DNA from: Gracilaria vermiculophylla
Lineage: Eukaryota; Rhodophyta; Florideophyceae; Gracilariales; Gracilariaceae
NCBI GenBank assembly: GCA_019155205.2
Contig: JAHNZQ020000308.1
Span: 2,103,038-2,167,037 of the forward strand
Direction: 5' to 3'
DNA length: 64,000 bases
The stretch's first letter is position 1, and each line of letters begins with the position of its first letter. Shown one piece after another: positions 48,681-58,978 of the stretch. The notes below the pieces were generated by a model. The model was not told the origin of the DNA, did not search any database, and saw only the letters and a program-made list of their open reading frames with translations. Position numbers and translations under genes: made by a program.

Positions 48681-51311
48681 ATGGTTAGCTTTCCCAGCTT
48701 GCTTGTTTTGGCTCTTTCTCTTTTTATTGTTGTCAGCACATCGCTTCCCTCCAAACTTCTACATCGAGACGAAAATGGTGTTGTTTCGAGCTTTTCTCAC
48801 ATGAATCTGGTCCATGCGTTAGCATTAGGATCATCACCGAACTTAAAGAAAACCGACACCGTTTTCACTGAGCATCAACAAATGACACATGCTATGGAAA
48901 AAGAGAGTCTCAGCTTGAAAGATTCACTTCCTGGCAAGTACGTGTCCATCGCAGAAGTGATGAAATCTATAGCTCCTGTGCCCGAGGTAGACATGGGAAG
49001 CTGTCCATCCTCTGTCGCAATCAAAAGCGTGGTTCCTGTCTTTGAGGAAGGCCCTGGTGTTTATAAAATTGATTACAACTCAGGCCTTCTACTGGATGGC
49101 AATACTTGCGTCTCGTCAACGGAGGCCGATACTGCTCTGAAACTTTATCCCACCATCTCACATTCACCGGGAGACAATGAACCGAACCTCATGTGGATTG
49201 GGCTCATCCCAGAAAACACGATGCAATGTGGCTCCACGCCAGCTCCTCAAGTTTCAATATCCGTCATACCAACTAAAACCATGTTGAAAAATTTGCCGTC
49301 GCCACCAACCATGCCTGGTATGGAATCTACTCCACAAATGCATTCTAAGTTCGCGATTGTTGCGGCCCTTGACAACACTGTCTGTCCTTTCTTCTTGGAG
49401 AGCGATATCCCATCAGTTGAAGCCTTAATTCATAGTGCAATGAACCCAATTCCTAAATCAGAAACCAGTCCTGAAAAGCCGAATGATGAACAGCATGAGA
49501 CAATGGATCCCGAGAATATTTTACTCTCACACTTTGAGATGAGGCAGTTGTGTCCTTGCAGTTCATACTTTCCAAAAATAGTATCTTTCCTTCCGGCATC
49601 TCTCGATGAAGATGCTTCTGAGCCCGGATTACCCAACGGTGGGGAGCTGGACCGAGAGATCAGCACTCAGGATTCAAGGGAGCAAGACAATGATGATTCG
49701 GATGACGAACCAACTGACATGCCCATGCCCATCAGATGGAATGGCAGTCTCTGTCCAACAAAACGGGTGTATCCAATTGGGAATGTTGTTTCATTTACCG
49801 AGAAGGACCAGCGAAACGACAAAGTGAAACGACTTATGTTGCATGGGGTCGTGGAGAAGCTTTTCGACGAAATGTCAGGTGAAATCAGGCCTAACTCTAT
49901 GGTGGCGGTTTCCTTCAAGGAAAAGAAGACTTTATTGATCGAGTTTGGAGAAGGTCTTGAAGGATTGAGAGGAGTTCTCCCTTTCCGGCAAGGATCAAAG
50001 TGTGGGGATCAAAATATCAGGAAAGACTTCGTTTTACTACTGGAAGTGTATCACATTCTTCATCAACTCCGAAACCATCCCATTTACGAACGTTTTGACG
50101 ACAAAACCCGTTGGACAAAAATCCTCGACTCTGAGAGACACGCTACGGAATCAGCTTCTCTACACATATTCGCGTACCAGGAATCGGACAAGCTAGATGT
50201 ATGTACCTATACGGCATCAGTACGCACTAGGGAGCTCTTTGCAGGGAAATGTGACTTCTTTGTTCCGCTTGGGAAAAGAAACACGACGAGAATACCAACA
50301 GATGGACCTGGCATGAATGCCTCTCCGGAACCCACGAAGGACTCTCTCACCAATAAGAATGGTACGGCTCAAGGAGACAGAAACGAGACCCGTTCTACGG
50401 ATGATAATGGAAACGAAGTACCTGACGCGCCCCTACCAGCCGCAGATTCCGAAGAGAATGGTTCCAATCCGGAAGTCGAACAGTCTGATAACGAAGGGAC
50501 ACCTGCTGTAGCTTCACCATCTGCAAATGCAACTGTCACCCCATCTCCTTCAATGGCTGCTTCTCCGAGAAGCTCACCAAGTGGCACGCCGAGCCCGGCA
50601 GTGACAAAGTCTCCATCGTCTTCCCCAAGTGCCAGCTCATCTCAGGCGAAGGCGTCTAACAGCGCCACACCCTCTACCAGTGCTTTGGCATCGCCATCGC
50701 TGAATTCTACGGAGACTGATGATTCAGAGTCTGCGTGTTTCCCTGGGGCGGCAAAAGTTCTTCTTCCGGATGGATCCTTAAAGCTCATGAAGGAGCTTCG
50801 AACGGGTGATTATGTTGTTGATGGAAGTGGGGAGGTTTCGCGAGTACTGACTTTCGCCCACGCAAATCCAAGAGTGGTAAGCGTCTTTGTTCTTATCAAA
50901 TTCGAAGGTGGCGAACTACCCATTTCTTCACAACACTACATGCCCATCAATGGAGTTTTAGCAACTGCCGACAGTGCCCGTGCGGGAGATTCTATTCGTA
51001 TTTTGCAGTCCTTGGATGGTATCCATCGATCAGCTCGAGTCACTGGGGTGGAACTTGTCTCCATGACCGGTTTGTACAATCCTCAGACAGCTAGTGGATC
51101 AATTGCGGTTCTCTGGAAAGGAAGTACAGTGGTGGCTAGCACATACACGAGAGCAGTTCATCCCGTTATTGCCCATTTAATGATGGTGCCGTTGAGGTGG
51201 CTTGACCATGTCTCTGGAATTGTTGTACCTCTATTTGCACATGCGTTGCGAGACGGGAGTTTGTTATGGAGACGGCTGCTGCCGCAGGGCAGCACAACAT
51301 ATGAACTCTAG
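48681..51311 (+). CDS. Secreted protein with C-terminal Hint (hedgehog/intein) domain
   Basis: 876-residue protein. A signal peptide (SLLVLALSLFIVVSTSLP) is followed by a large extracellular part without recognisable domain but with scattered cysteines. A Ser/Thr/Pro-rich linker (about 600-680) precedes the Hint domain. The Hint starts at C686 in SACFPGAAKVLLPDGSLKLMKEL, with LRTGDYVVDGSG (block N1), and has the second block SSQHYMPI with S749/H752 in place of Thr-x-x-His. The domain ends near 830, before a hydrophobic stretch (WLDHVSGIVVPLFAHAL). Autocatalytic N-S acyl shift at C686, with release of the N-terminal part, is inferred from the fold. No HN/asparagine intein end is visible, which fits a hedgehog-type reaction. 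Intronless. Similar proteins are known in red algae. Confidence 0.88.
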   Translation: MVSFPSLLVLALSLFIVVSTSLPSKLLHRDENGVVSSFSHMNLVHALALGSSPNLKKTDTVFTEHQQMTHAMEKESLSLKDSLPGKYVSIAEVMKSIAPVPEVDMGSCPSSVAIKSVVPVFEEGPGVYKIDYNSGLLLDGNTCVSSTEADTALKLYPTISHSPGDNEPNLMWIGLIPENTMQCGSTPAPQVSISVIPTKTMLKNLPSPPTMPGMESTPQMHSKFAIVAALDNTVCPFFLESDIPSVEALIHSAMNPIPKSETSPEKPNDEQHETMDPENILLSHFEMRQLCPCSSYFPKIVSFLPASLDEDASEPGLPNGGELDREISTQDSREQDNDDSDDEPTDMPMPIRWNGSLCPTKRVYPIGNVVSFTEKDQRNDKVKRLMLHGVVEKLFDEMSGEIRPNSMVAVSFKEKKTLLIEFGEGLEGLRGVLPFRQGSKCGDQNIRKDFVLLLEVYHILHQLRNHPIYERFDDKTRWTKILDSERHATESASLHIFAYQESDKLDVCTYTASVRTRELFAGKCDFFVPLGKRNTTRIPTDGPGMNASPEPTKDSLTNKNGTAQGDRNETRSTDDNGNEVPDAPLPAADSEENGSNPEVEQSDNEGTPAVASPSANATVTPSPSMAASPRSSPSGTPSPAVTKSPSSSPSASSSQAKASNSATPSTSALASPSLNSTETDDSESACFPGAAKVLLPDGSLKLMKELRTGDYVVDGSGEVSRVLTFAHANPRVVSVFVLIKFEGGELPISSQHYMPINGVLATADSARAGDSIRILQSLDGIHRSARVTGVELVSMTGLYNPQTASGSIAVLWKGSTVVASTYTRAVHPVIAHLMMVPLRWLDHVSGIVVPLFAHALRDGSLLWRRLLPQGSTTYEL

Positions 51312-52570
51312 CCAGGTGGTATGTTCTTTAGTATGGTAGTCTAGAGATCCCATTTTAATTCTGTAGACTTTCTCCACGGGAAGCTTTAGTTTTTCAATTT
51401 TCGACCTAGAAACAGTAAAGAAGACCACTCCAGCAGAAATTACTGGAATGCCTTCTTGGACGTCCCCGATGGATTTCTATAGTTCAGGCTTTACCGAGCA
51501 TATCGTGGTAAAGATAACAGAGAAACGATTTAACTTATTACAGCCACCGTAACACCACGGCGTTGTGTCCCGTAAATATTGGCACGAGAATTCGAAGCAA
51601 TGTTGTCGTGAGCGTCATGTTCATCTTAAAAAAATATTTTGTATGTATGTGTGCAGAGCAACAAACTTCAAAGCTACAGAGAAAGTAAACCAAAGCCCTT
51701 CACCCTGATATCTCTTTGCAAAGCTATTGTTTCGTAACGTAGAATAATCCGAATGGCCACTGGACCCTTCCGATGGTATCCTTTTGCTTGACCCACTCCT
51801 TATTTTGTTCTCTGCCGTTCGAGTTGGTGGGCTTCCAATGCGAAAATCTTGCGGTGAGACCTTTTGATAGATCATTTGAACTCAGAGAAAGGAATGTATA
51901 CAATATTGTCACAGTACTCATTGGAACGGCAAATGTCCAATTATTTTCACCACGGGGGTTTCATTGCAGATGAGTTTAAGAAATCCGTACCCTTTCTGTT
52001 CAAGGTCATTCTTTCTTTATTAATCTGCCACGATGATCTGGTTTGATTCGCTTGCTTCTGCTGAAAATTATGATATCATATTTTATGTTGCACCGTTGAA
52101 CTTCAACGTGGGCTCACATTCACCTCACTGTCGAAGTCTCATTATAAACTTTTCAGAGCATTGTCAATTCTACTGCCATTAAATCAGTTTCTTCTTCAAC
52201 TATTTTTTTTTTGCATTGGATACTTTCGCGTACATCTTGAAAAGAAGCTCGCTGGTCGAGGTTCTTACAGAAACAATGTATTGTGGTACGATCATTCTAG
52301 ACCCACCCAAGAATTCTCGTATCTGTACAATCTTCCAATTGCACTACCATTCCTTCCACGTTAACGCAATGCAAGGTCTCTTTGTAACCCTCTCCGTTTC
52401 AAACAACGAAATGCATCTCATCTCTCTCAAAACATCATCATCATGGTACTACTCGCGGAGGACAGTATTTAAGGCGGGATAGTTCCCAGAACTCTCGACT
52501 TGCAGACTCCAGAGCCCAACACACAGTTCATTAGCCGCAAACGAGAAATATTCTCAATCCACGACGAAGC
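51312..52570. other. AT-rich intergenic region
   Basis: It holds the 3' flank of the Hint gene and the promoter of the Cys-repeat gene. Two overlapping minus-strand ATG frames (51621-51875 and 51724-51921) look protein-like in part but overlap each other and match no family. I do not call them. Confidence 0.5.
52466..52473 (+). promoter_or_regulatory. TATA-like box of the Cys-repeat gene
   Basis: TATTTAAG lies about 100 bp before the ATG at 52571, in a short GC-flanked setting that fits a TATA element with initiation near 52500. Confidence 0.5.
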
Positions 52571-53749
52571 ATGGGGTCTCTTTCAACATTGACGGTTGTA
52601 TTTCTATTGACCGTCATTTCTGCCGCAAACGGAACATCGGAAGCGTCTTCGTATGTCCCTTTATTCAAATGCGCGGATTGCGCGAGGGGACAGGTATGCG
52701 CTGGCCGTTTCTTCAACAAACGTTGTGTCATTCCAAAACCCGTTGGCGACGGATGTGGTGTGGACCCGTATGCAGTTTGTGAGTCCGGCTTGAAATGCAA
52801 GAACCATATCTGCTCGAAGACGGTGCGAATCGGGGATGCCTGCGTCTCGAAGGGATTTATTTGTGAGAAAAATGCAATATGTGCCGGAAGAAAGAAAGCA
52901 AAGGTTTGCAAGAAACCAGTCGGTATTGGAAAGGCCTGTGGGGAAAACCGGCATCATACCTGTCGTGTCGGCTTAGAGTGCAGTGATGGAGTGTGTGTGA
53001 AACGGCGTGTACCTGTTGGACGGAGTTGCTCGACGCCAGGTTCCGAATGTGAGACAGGAGCTGTGTGTGCAGGTACCTGGAGGAGGAAACGCTGCGTGAT
53101 TCCGAGGGGTGTCGGAAAGCGTTGCGGGCGAAACCCGTTTTGGGTTTGCAAGACGGAACTGGAGTGCGCTCGAGGACTGTGCGCGAAACGCGAAGTTCCC
53201 CTCGGCGGAGTCTGTCACACCCAAGGCTCTGTCTGCGTTAGGGGCACTTTGTGCGCCGGAACGTCCCAAAAGAAAATCTGTGTGAAACCGAGGTCAGTTG
53301 GAAAGCAGTGCGGAGGGAATCCGTCCTGGATTTGTGAGAAGGGACTGCGATGCCTGAAGGGAGTCTGCGTCCAATCAAAGGTTCCAAAGGGAGGAAACTG
53401 CCGGCGCAAGAAATCCTCATGTGTCGATGGAACGGTTTGCGCCGGAACATGGAACAAGACGTGCGTTGTTCCCAAGAGGCTTGGAGAGCGCTGTAAACGC
53501 CGATCTTTGTGGGTTTGTGAGAAGGGGCTCAGATGTCTAGGTGGGGTTTGCAGAAAGCGCTTGATTGGAAAAGGAGGGGACTGCAAGCCGGCGAGTACCG
53601 CTTGCAAGAAAGGTTTGATCTGTGCGGAAGGATATGGTCGAAAGAAGTGTGTGAAAGCGCGACGCTTTGGTGACGAGTGTGGTTCCGATTCGTTCTGGGT
53701 CTGTGCTCACGGACTGCATTGCGTGAACGGCAGGTGTGCCCGTCATTAG
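52571..53749 (+). CDS. Secreted cysteine-repeat protein, Dickkopf-like modules
   Basis: 392-residue protein with a signal peptide (LTVVFLLTVISAANG) and no membrane helix. The mature part consists of about six tandem units of about 55-60 residues. The consensus is G..C...xxxC..G..CAG....K.CV.P...G..CG..P.WVC..GL.C..GxC, with ten or so cysteines per unit. The units are rich in Lys, Arg and Gly and resemble the Dickkopf N-terminal or colipase-like cysteine pattern. They differ enough to show age but keep exact Cys spacing. Function unknown; such disulfide-rich secreted proteins are often cell-wall, adhesion or defence proteins. A TATA-like box lies 100 bp upstream. Intronless. Confidence 0.85.
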   Translation: MGSLSTLTVVFLLTVISAANGTSEASSYVPLFKCADCARGQVCAGRFFNKRCVIPKPVGDGCGVDPYAVCESGLKCKNHICSKTVRIGDACVSKGFICEKNAICAGRKKAKVCKKPVGIGKACGENRHHTCRVGLECSDGVCVKRRVPVGRSCSTPGSECETGAVCAGTWRRKRCVIPRGVGKRCGRNPFWVCKTELECARGLCAKREVPLGGVCHTQGSVCVRGTLCAGTSQKKICVKPRSVGKQCGGNPSWICEKGLRCLKGVCVQSKVPKGGNCRRKKSSCVDGTVCAGTWNKTCVVPKRLGERCKRRSLWVCEKGLRCLGGVCRKRLIGKGGDCKPASTACKKGLICAEGYGRKKCVKARRFGDECGSDSFWVCAHGLHCVNGRCARH

Positions 53750-54324
53750 CGAACAAAGTACACAATGCTACTCATTGTGAATTTGTTGATCCTGTTTGAT
53801 CTCGAAGGGAAAGTAAGATGAATAAATTCTTAAACTGCATGTAATCAAACTAGTTTTTATCAATGTTTACCAAGAACGAGTATCTCATCATAAACGGCTG
53901 CACTGCAGTACGGGCGCCATCCGCGGCGATACCAAGCGCTGCAAAGCGTTTACAGACGATTGTTGGAGTTTCGCAGTGGACGAAGTGATTATCGTTGACG
54001 TGCGACTGAGCACTGTTTTTCCGTGTTGGTTTCAAGAATTTAAATGATTTGACGGTCTTGAGTCAAGTACTCAACAAGCTTGAACGACTACACGAAGAGC
54101 AACAGAGGGCGTCGATGGCAAAGAGTAAAACGAAGGTTCTCTCTACCATGCGCAAACCCATGTAATTATGACGTATGAAACGTCATTGAAAATTGTGGTC
54201 ACTTTGGAGAAGGCGAATGAAGCGCAAATTGGTGAAACATAATAGTTGATTCAAGATCTATTGAAGTGTTGAGTGCGTGGATGCCAATTATCTCTGGTTG
54301 ATCAAGTTTTCGACCGTGGTGCCC
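53750..54324. other. Convergent spacer
   Basis: About 570 bp hold the 3' flanks of the Cys-repeat gene and the acidic gene. I see no gene. Confidence 0.5.
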
Positions 54325-54733
54325 TCATTCTACGTTACTGGAGAAAAGAAATCGGATGTCAGAATAATGAAAGCTTGATACCATGAGACATTAAAGTTCC
54401 GTATACGTACTCATCGTCAAAATCGTCTCCGCCAAGATGAGCGTAGTAAGGAATGAAAACGCTTGCGCGAGATGTTGAGTCATTGGCGTTTTGCATCGCT
54501 ATCATTTGAGCAGGGATATCATCCTCGTAAGCTTCGGAAGATGCCATGTCGACGTCGATGTATTCCTCTTCGGCGTCAGCTGCCATCAATGTATTCGGAT
54601 TCGAGGAGTCACCGTTTGCAATCTCTCGGCCACGTTTTCGCGAATTGGGCGCGTTGGTTGCAGCGTTGCGCGTGAGCGGGAGTAGTGCCGGAAAGCGGGC
54701 ATTGCCGGCCGCTTGTGGACGCGGGGACGGCAT
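54325..54733 (-). CDS. Two-exon gene for a short acidic protein
   Basis: Exon 1 is 54411-54733 and exon 2 is 54325-54337 (13 nt, including the stop). The intron is 73 nt with the GTACGT donor used elsewhere here and acceptor TTTTCTCCAG; phase 2 gives the ending GGDDFDDDNVE. The 111-residue protein has a basic N-terminal half (RKRGRE) and an acidic C-terminal half (AEEEYIDVDMA, EDDIPAQMIAMQNAND), ending in a run of Asp. Without splicing the frame continues through ...EYVYGTLMSHGIKLSLF. The small last exon and clean splice sites favour the spliced form. It looks nuclear and disordered. No family recognised. Confidence 0.55.
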
Positions 54734-56035
54734 GTTGCGCGGTTTGCCTGTTTCGACCAGATCCTTGGTCAAGCACGATGCCCGAGGGGCTGCGTGTGGA
54801 GCACTGAACTTCTAGGTGATTCCTGACTTGTAGAGTTCCCAACGGAAATATGTAACAAGGGATGACTGCGTCACTGTTTTTTGGGATATTGGTTCAGCAC
54901 GCCACGGCGGTAAATATGGCCTGGACCAATCTCGACAATCGAGCTCAGTCATGAATCACCCCCAGTGGCCGAGGTCCTGTTGGTCGCCGACTCTATTCCG
55001 AGAGCATTTAAGAATGACGCACGGTAGAGCTAATGCGAAGCTGCCGTAACGGCAAGCTGGTGAATATCTCCCGTGGGAATAATTGTGAATAAAGTACGAT
55101 GTGATTGTGTTACAATTCAGCGCTCTTCGACAAGCATTGCACATTTTTCCCTCACGAAGAGAGAGGCACATACCATCAAGTCTCACGCAGGGACGAGTGA
55201 AATCCTGCCCCCCCGTATTTTGCAGTGAACGGAATACGATTCTCTATGAGAACATTTGGCTGGTCTCAACGACCGCAGCGTCTCTATCTCATGAAGGAGC
55301 ATGTTGGACACGCCAAAGGCGTAGAATGCACGGAAGAGCTTTGCTTACTTCAATTCTCAATCATGGGAAGCTTGTGTCTTCATATGAAAAGAGCGATTAC
55401 AAGAGTATATATTTCATTGACCTGGGTGCGTTGACGTTAGCCTTGGTCATTGTGCGGTGCGAATGGTGCTAAATATATGACGAGGTCACGGAACATTTTC
55501 AGCTTTGATGCACGTTAAACAACCCGTTGAGAACCTATTCACAGCAACTGCGAAGTTGCAGCATAATTTATTATTCGGCAGATGTAGCTTTCCTTTTCTC
55601 TAAAGAAACGACAACACGTCCACGGTATAGAAGAATATCGTAGCCTTACATCATGTGCTGCTCTCCGTAGGGTGATAAGCCTGACTTCTAACTCTCAACT
55701 CTTTGACGACACACAGCCTCTGGCAAACGGCGAAGTGTCTAAACATCGGATAAACATCATTGTCGAAAGTAAGGGGTCTGGGACGTTCCTTATGTGACTT
55801 CAATTTTGATAATTGCAGGTTGAGCTGCAGAGCCACTTTTATACGTGGTGCAAAATAAAATCCACGGTCAGCAATCGTTCTGACGCACTGCAATTTCGCA
55901 GTCCGTTGTCCTTCGCCTCTCAGCACAGCGGTTAAGAAATGAGTAAAAGTCGGACGTGTACGCAACCTGGGGCATATCTTTAGCTAACGCCACTCCGTTC
56001 CAAGAGCAATTGCGCAAGGAAAACTACTGAGCTAA
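54734..56035. other. Intergenic region
   Basis: This is the 5' flank of the acidic-protein gene (left) and of the DUF1826 gene (right). Several frames of 70-120 codons exist on both strands but lack ATG or family support. Confidence 0.5.
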
Positions 56036-56608
56036 ATGGCAACACAGCTACGAACCCGGATGCAAACGGATGCCTATTGCAAGCCGATATCTCCAGAACT
56101 TTTCTTTCGATACATGCATGTCAAAAAGAGCAACGTTGCTCTCATTCAGTCAGCGTTTCATCCACTTCCAATCCCAAAGCCCCTAACCCGCTGCCTGCCA
56201 CCCATGGACAGGCGCAATATCATGATATCCGTTCAAGACAAGAAGGCAACAATATCATCTGCTTGCGGATATCTCCCCGCCTCTCTTCGTGATACGCTCT
56301 GTGATATGGCTGTGATGCACAGCGCTCTCTGCGAAACTCGTGAAGTGAAAGGACGTGTTGCAATTATACGCGGCACGCCATGTCCAAAGTGGCATTTTGA
56401 CAAGGTTAGACTCCGGGGAATTTGCTCACTAATTGGACCTGGTTCAGTGATACAAGAAAACAATGAACCACGTTATTTGCAAACTGGCGACGCTGTGTTC
56501 ATGAGAGGTGCATGTGTTAACGAAGAATGGGAGCAGGCCGTGTTACACCGTTCACCTCTTGTGAAAGAAGATGACGTGAGACTAATCATACAAACGGACT
56601 GCTGGTAA
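56036..56608 (+). CDS. DUF1826-family protein
   Basis: 190-residue protein matching DUF1826. Its hallmark is a Pro-Cys-Pro-Lys-Trp-His-x-Asp block (CPKWHFDKVRLRGICSLIGPG, H120 and D122). After it comes an acidic linker, then LQTGDAVFMRGACV and the VLHRSP segment, and a RLIIQTDCW end. The His-x-Asp and the later His of HRSP are spaced like a double-stranded beta-helix metal centre, so a dioxygenase- or cupin-like metal-binding role is plausible but unproven. The N-terminal 100 residues are less conserved. ATG 56036 is the only good start. Intronless. Confidence 0.85.
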   Translation: MATQLRTRMQTDAYCKPISPELFFRYMHVKKSNVALIQSAFHPLPIPKPLTRCLPPMDRRNIMISVQDKKATISSACGYLPASLRDTLCDMAVMHSALCETREVKGRVAIIRGTPCPKWHFDKVRLRGICSLIGPGSVIQENNEPRYLQTGDAVFMRGACVNEEWEQAVLHRSPLVKEDDVRLIIQTDCW

Positions 56609-57525
56609 GGAACGCGTCCAATGAGGAAATGGATGAATGATAGAGATTTAAGTTTTGCTCTTTAAAAGAAACTGGGATTGTAGACTGGGGGTTGACAATA
56701 CTCGGCTCTGTAATTACTCAATATTTCGAGATCATCGCGGTCTCATGTGAAGAACAAAGCATGATGGTTGCATCGTGCAGCAAGTAGTGTGAGTGAAACA
56801 TCCAAGCACTCTTGTCTTTTTCTCCATAATCACGGTGTTTCGATTTCATTTTCAAGAACGGTGTATAAGAGCGAGAGTAACATATGTGATTTTGCTATAT
56901 GTTCCATGGATCCCTTTAGGCTGACATCAAACGTGAAAGAAACGTTTGCGGGGCATGATGGTATTTCTTCTTCTTCTTTATGTCGTGGAGGCTGTGCTCT
57001 AATTACTAAAGCATCAGAGATCTATCTCAGGTACTTTTTTCTCCCGAAGGAGGCTTGAACCCTTTGAGGCACTCGTTTTATAAGCTGTTTGACTGATTTA
57101 AAGCCGCTACCGTGGTGTTTCCGCAAGTTATAGCGAGCACTCGCCTTTGTTCTACAGCAACGCATCAATATCGAATTACAATCTTGTTTAACCGTTAGCG
57201 GGCACTCGCAGCGTGAACGCTTTTGGTTCATGTAGATAGCGACTGAGTGCAAGGGTGTTCTGTGAACCGTTGCACAAGGGCGGCTTCGGCCCGTCTTGCC
57301 TCTTTGATGAGATGTCGTTCTCTAAAAGGATTATGATGTCGAAAACCATACATTAAACAAATGCGACCTTGTCAACCGCCCATGTTTTCTTTTTAGACTT
57401 GCGGTCTCCAAGGTACCTTCTTACCATCGCACATTACAAATAAAAAACAGATCACATGTCGCATTTATGAACACCGAGATGGGGTGGGATGTCATCGCAA
57501 TTTGCTTCGTATGTATGTTTTTCCT
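56609..57525. other. Convergent spacer
   Basis: About 900 bp between two gene 3' ends. No gene is seen. Confidence 0.5.
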
Positions 57526-58569
57526 TCATTCATTTAGCTTGGCAACATCGCTCTCGGATGATGCAGCACGAGGTAGCGAAGGGGGCGCCACCAGAACGGG
57601 ACCATTTTGAGTGAGGATTACGTATGGTGCGCGAGGGGCGAGAAGAGGAAGTGATCGAGATGCGCTGCGCTTTCCTTCAGTCGGAGGCGCACCGGAAGTG
57701 ATAGTTGAAATCAGTGGCGGAGTTAAAGTTGGTAGTGAAGAAATCCTTAGCGCAGTGTCAGGTAGTGAAGCTGGAAGCAAAACACGGGGCTGAAGGTTTG
57801 GACCGCTGATGGATCGTGTAGAGAGTAATGTTGCTGTACTTGCGAAGCGTGTTTGAGGCAATGGGAACAGTAGCGTGAGCAGCACAGACTGAGATGATGT
57901 TGTTGTAGTTTGGTTTTGGAAGTTGCTTTCCGATTGCTTTGTGATAGATGTTGAAATGGATTCGAGTCGTTCTCGCCATACGTTGGGTTGAGGTTTTCGA
58001 CGAGGATGACTATGTTTGAGCAATCCCTTCAACTCCCAAGCAGTACTGTCAACGCGTAAATTTGCAGTGAAAGCAGCGGTGCATTTCCATGGTTTCTTGT
58101 GATTCATACAACAAAGTCGTGCCGATACGCGATGTGTTTTCCTTCTCGAAACTGTACGGTAGTGTTGCATAGTATACAGGTATCCTCTTTTCCCGAGGTC
58201 GGCAACGAAGTGCGGAAGACTGGTTATGCACTCAGGGACAAAGTCTTCTCGTGGACCACATATAAGAGAGAACTCAAGCGCTTGGTTTAAAATATCATTT
58301 ACAATGCTTTGTGCCACAGCTCTTGGATGAATTGGTTTGCGGTATGGGCACAGATCTTCGTCGATTTCATGAGAATGAACTAGGTATTGGTTTGAGGATA
58401 CGGCAGCAGTACGTCGCCTCTTTTTAAATCTCGAAAACGGTCTCGGGTTGGGAACCTGCTGGTTGGATGCTGATGAGTCATGAGCTTCGTGAACACGTTG
58501 GTTCCCAACCGCACCATTTTGCCACCGATGGCGGCTGAGGACGATGGTAGAAGCCGTTGAAAGACCCAT
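57526..58569 (-). CDS. FLYWCH/WRKY-GCM-like zinc-finger protein (weak family call)
   Basis: 347-residue protein. A basic segment (FSRFKKRRRT) could be a nuclear signal. Around 125-190 there is a pattern like FLYWCH or MULE-type DNA-binding fingers: FVADLGKRGYLYTMQHYRT, then RLCCMNHKKPWKC (C153/C154, C163) and KGLLKHSHP (H186, H188). The rest is rich in Ser, Thr, Pro and Leu, with a Leu/Pro repeat at the C-terminus (about 240-340), probably disordered. Such fingers occur in host transcription factors and in Mutator-like transposases; no transposase catalytic domain is present here. Start ATG 58569. It shares a 410-bp divergent region with TAF10. Confidence 0.6.
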   Translation of the reverse strand: MGLSTASTIVLSRHRWQNGAVGNQRVHEAHDSSASNQQVPNPRPFSRFKKRRRTAAVSSNQYLVHSHEIDEDLCPYRKPIHPRAVAQSIVNDILNQALEFSLICGPREDFVPECITSLPHFVADLGKRGYLYTMQHYRTVSRRKTHRVSARLCCMNHKKPWKCTAAFTANLRVDSTAWELKGLLKHSHPRRKPQPNVWRERLESISTSITKQSESNFQNQTTTTSSQSVLLTLLFPLPQTRFASTATLLSTRSISGPNLQPRVLLPASLPDTALRISSLPTLTPPLISTITSGAPPTEGKRSASRSLPLLAPRAPYVILTQNGPVLVAPPSLPRAASSESDVAKLNE

Positions 58570-58978
58570 TGGCTTTGTTAAGCTTGAAAACCGGGTTTTC
58601 AGAAGGTTTCAACATCGTGAACGATACTATTTTCCTGAGATCGCGGGAGCAGACCAAGGCATCGTAGTCATGACACCGCGACAACCCTTTGCAAATACTC
58701 TACATCAGCTATCGTTTACGTAGGTGTGGGAAGGCTACTTTACGAAGGTAATGCAAAATAGCCGAGCAAAGCTTCGAAAATTCTGTAGCGTACTGTACCC
58801 TTCTCGTTTGCGCGCGTAATTTAAACTTTTAATCGAATACGGAAAAGCCAACCACATTGGCGGAACATATACCGAGGGTAGCAAGCGCAATGCTGATTCC
58901 CCCCCCTTAGGTTCGTCGGCAGTGCTCTTCGGCTCGCACGGAACATAGACCGAAGGAAATCCATCCACACTTAGCAAA
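58570..58978. promoter_or_regulatory. Divergent promoter zinc-finger gene / TAF10
   Basis: About 410 bp hold both promoters. No gene and no clear TATA box seen. Confidence 0.5.

Noticed and set aside
57526..58569. Reading the FLYWCH-like protein as a Mutator-type transposase
   Set aside because: Only a finger-like pattern is present; there is no DDE catalytic region, terminal inverted repeat or second ORF.
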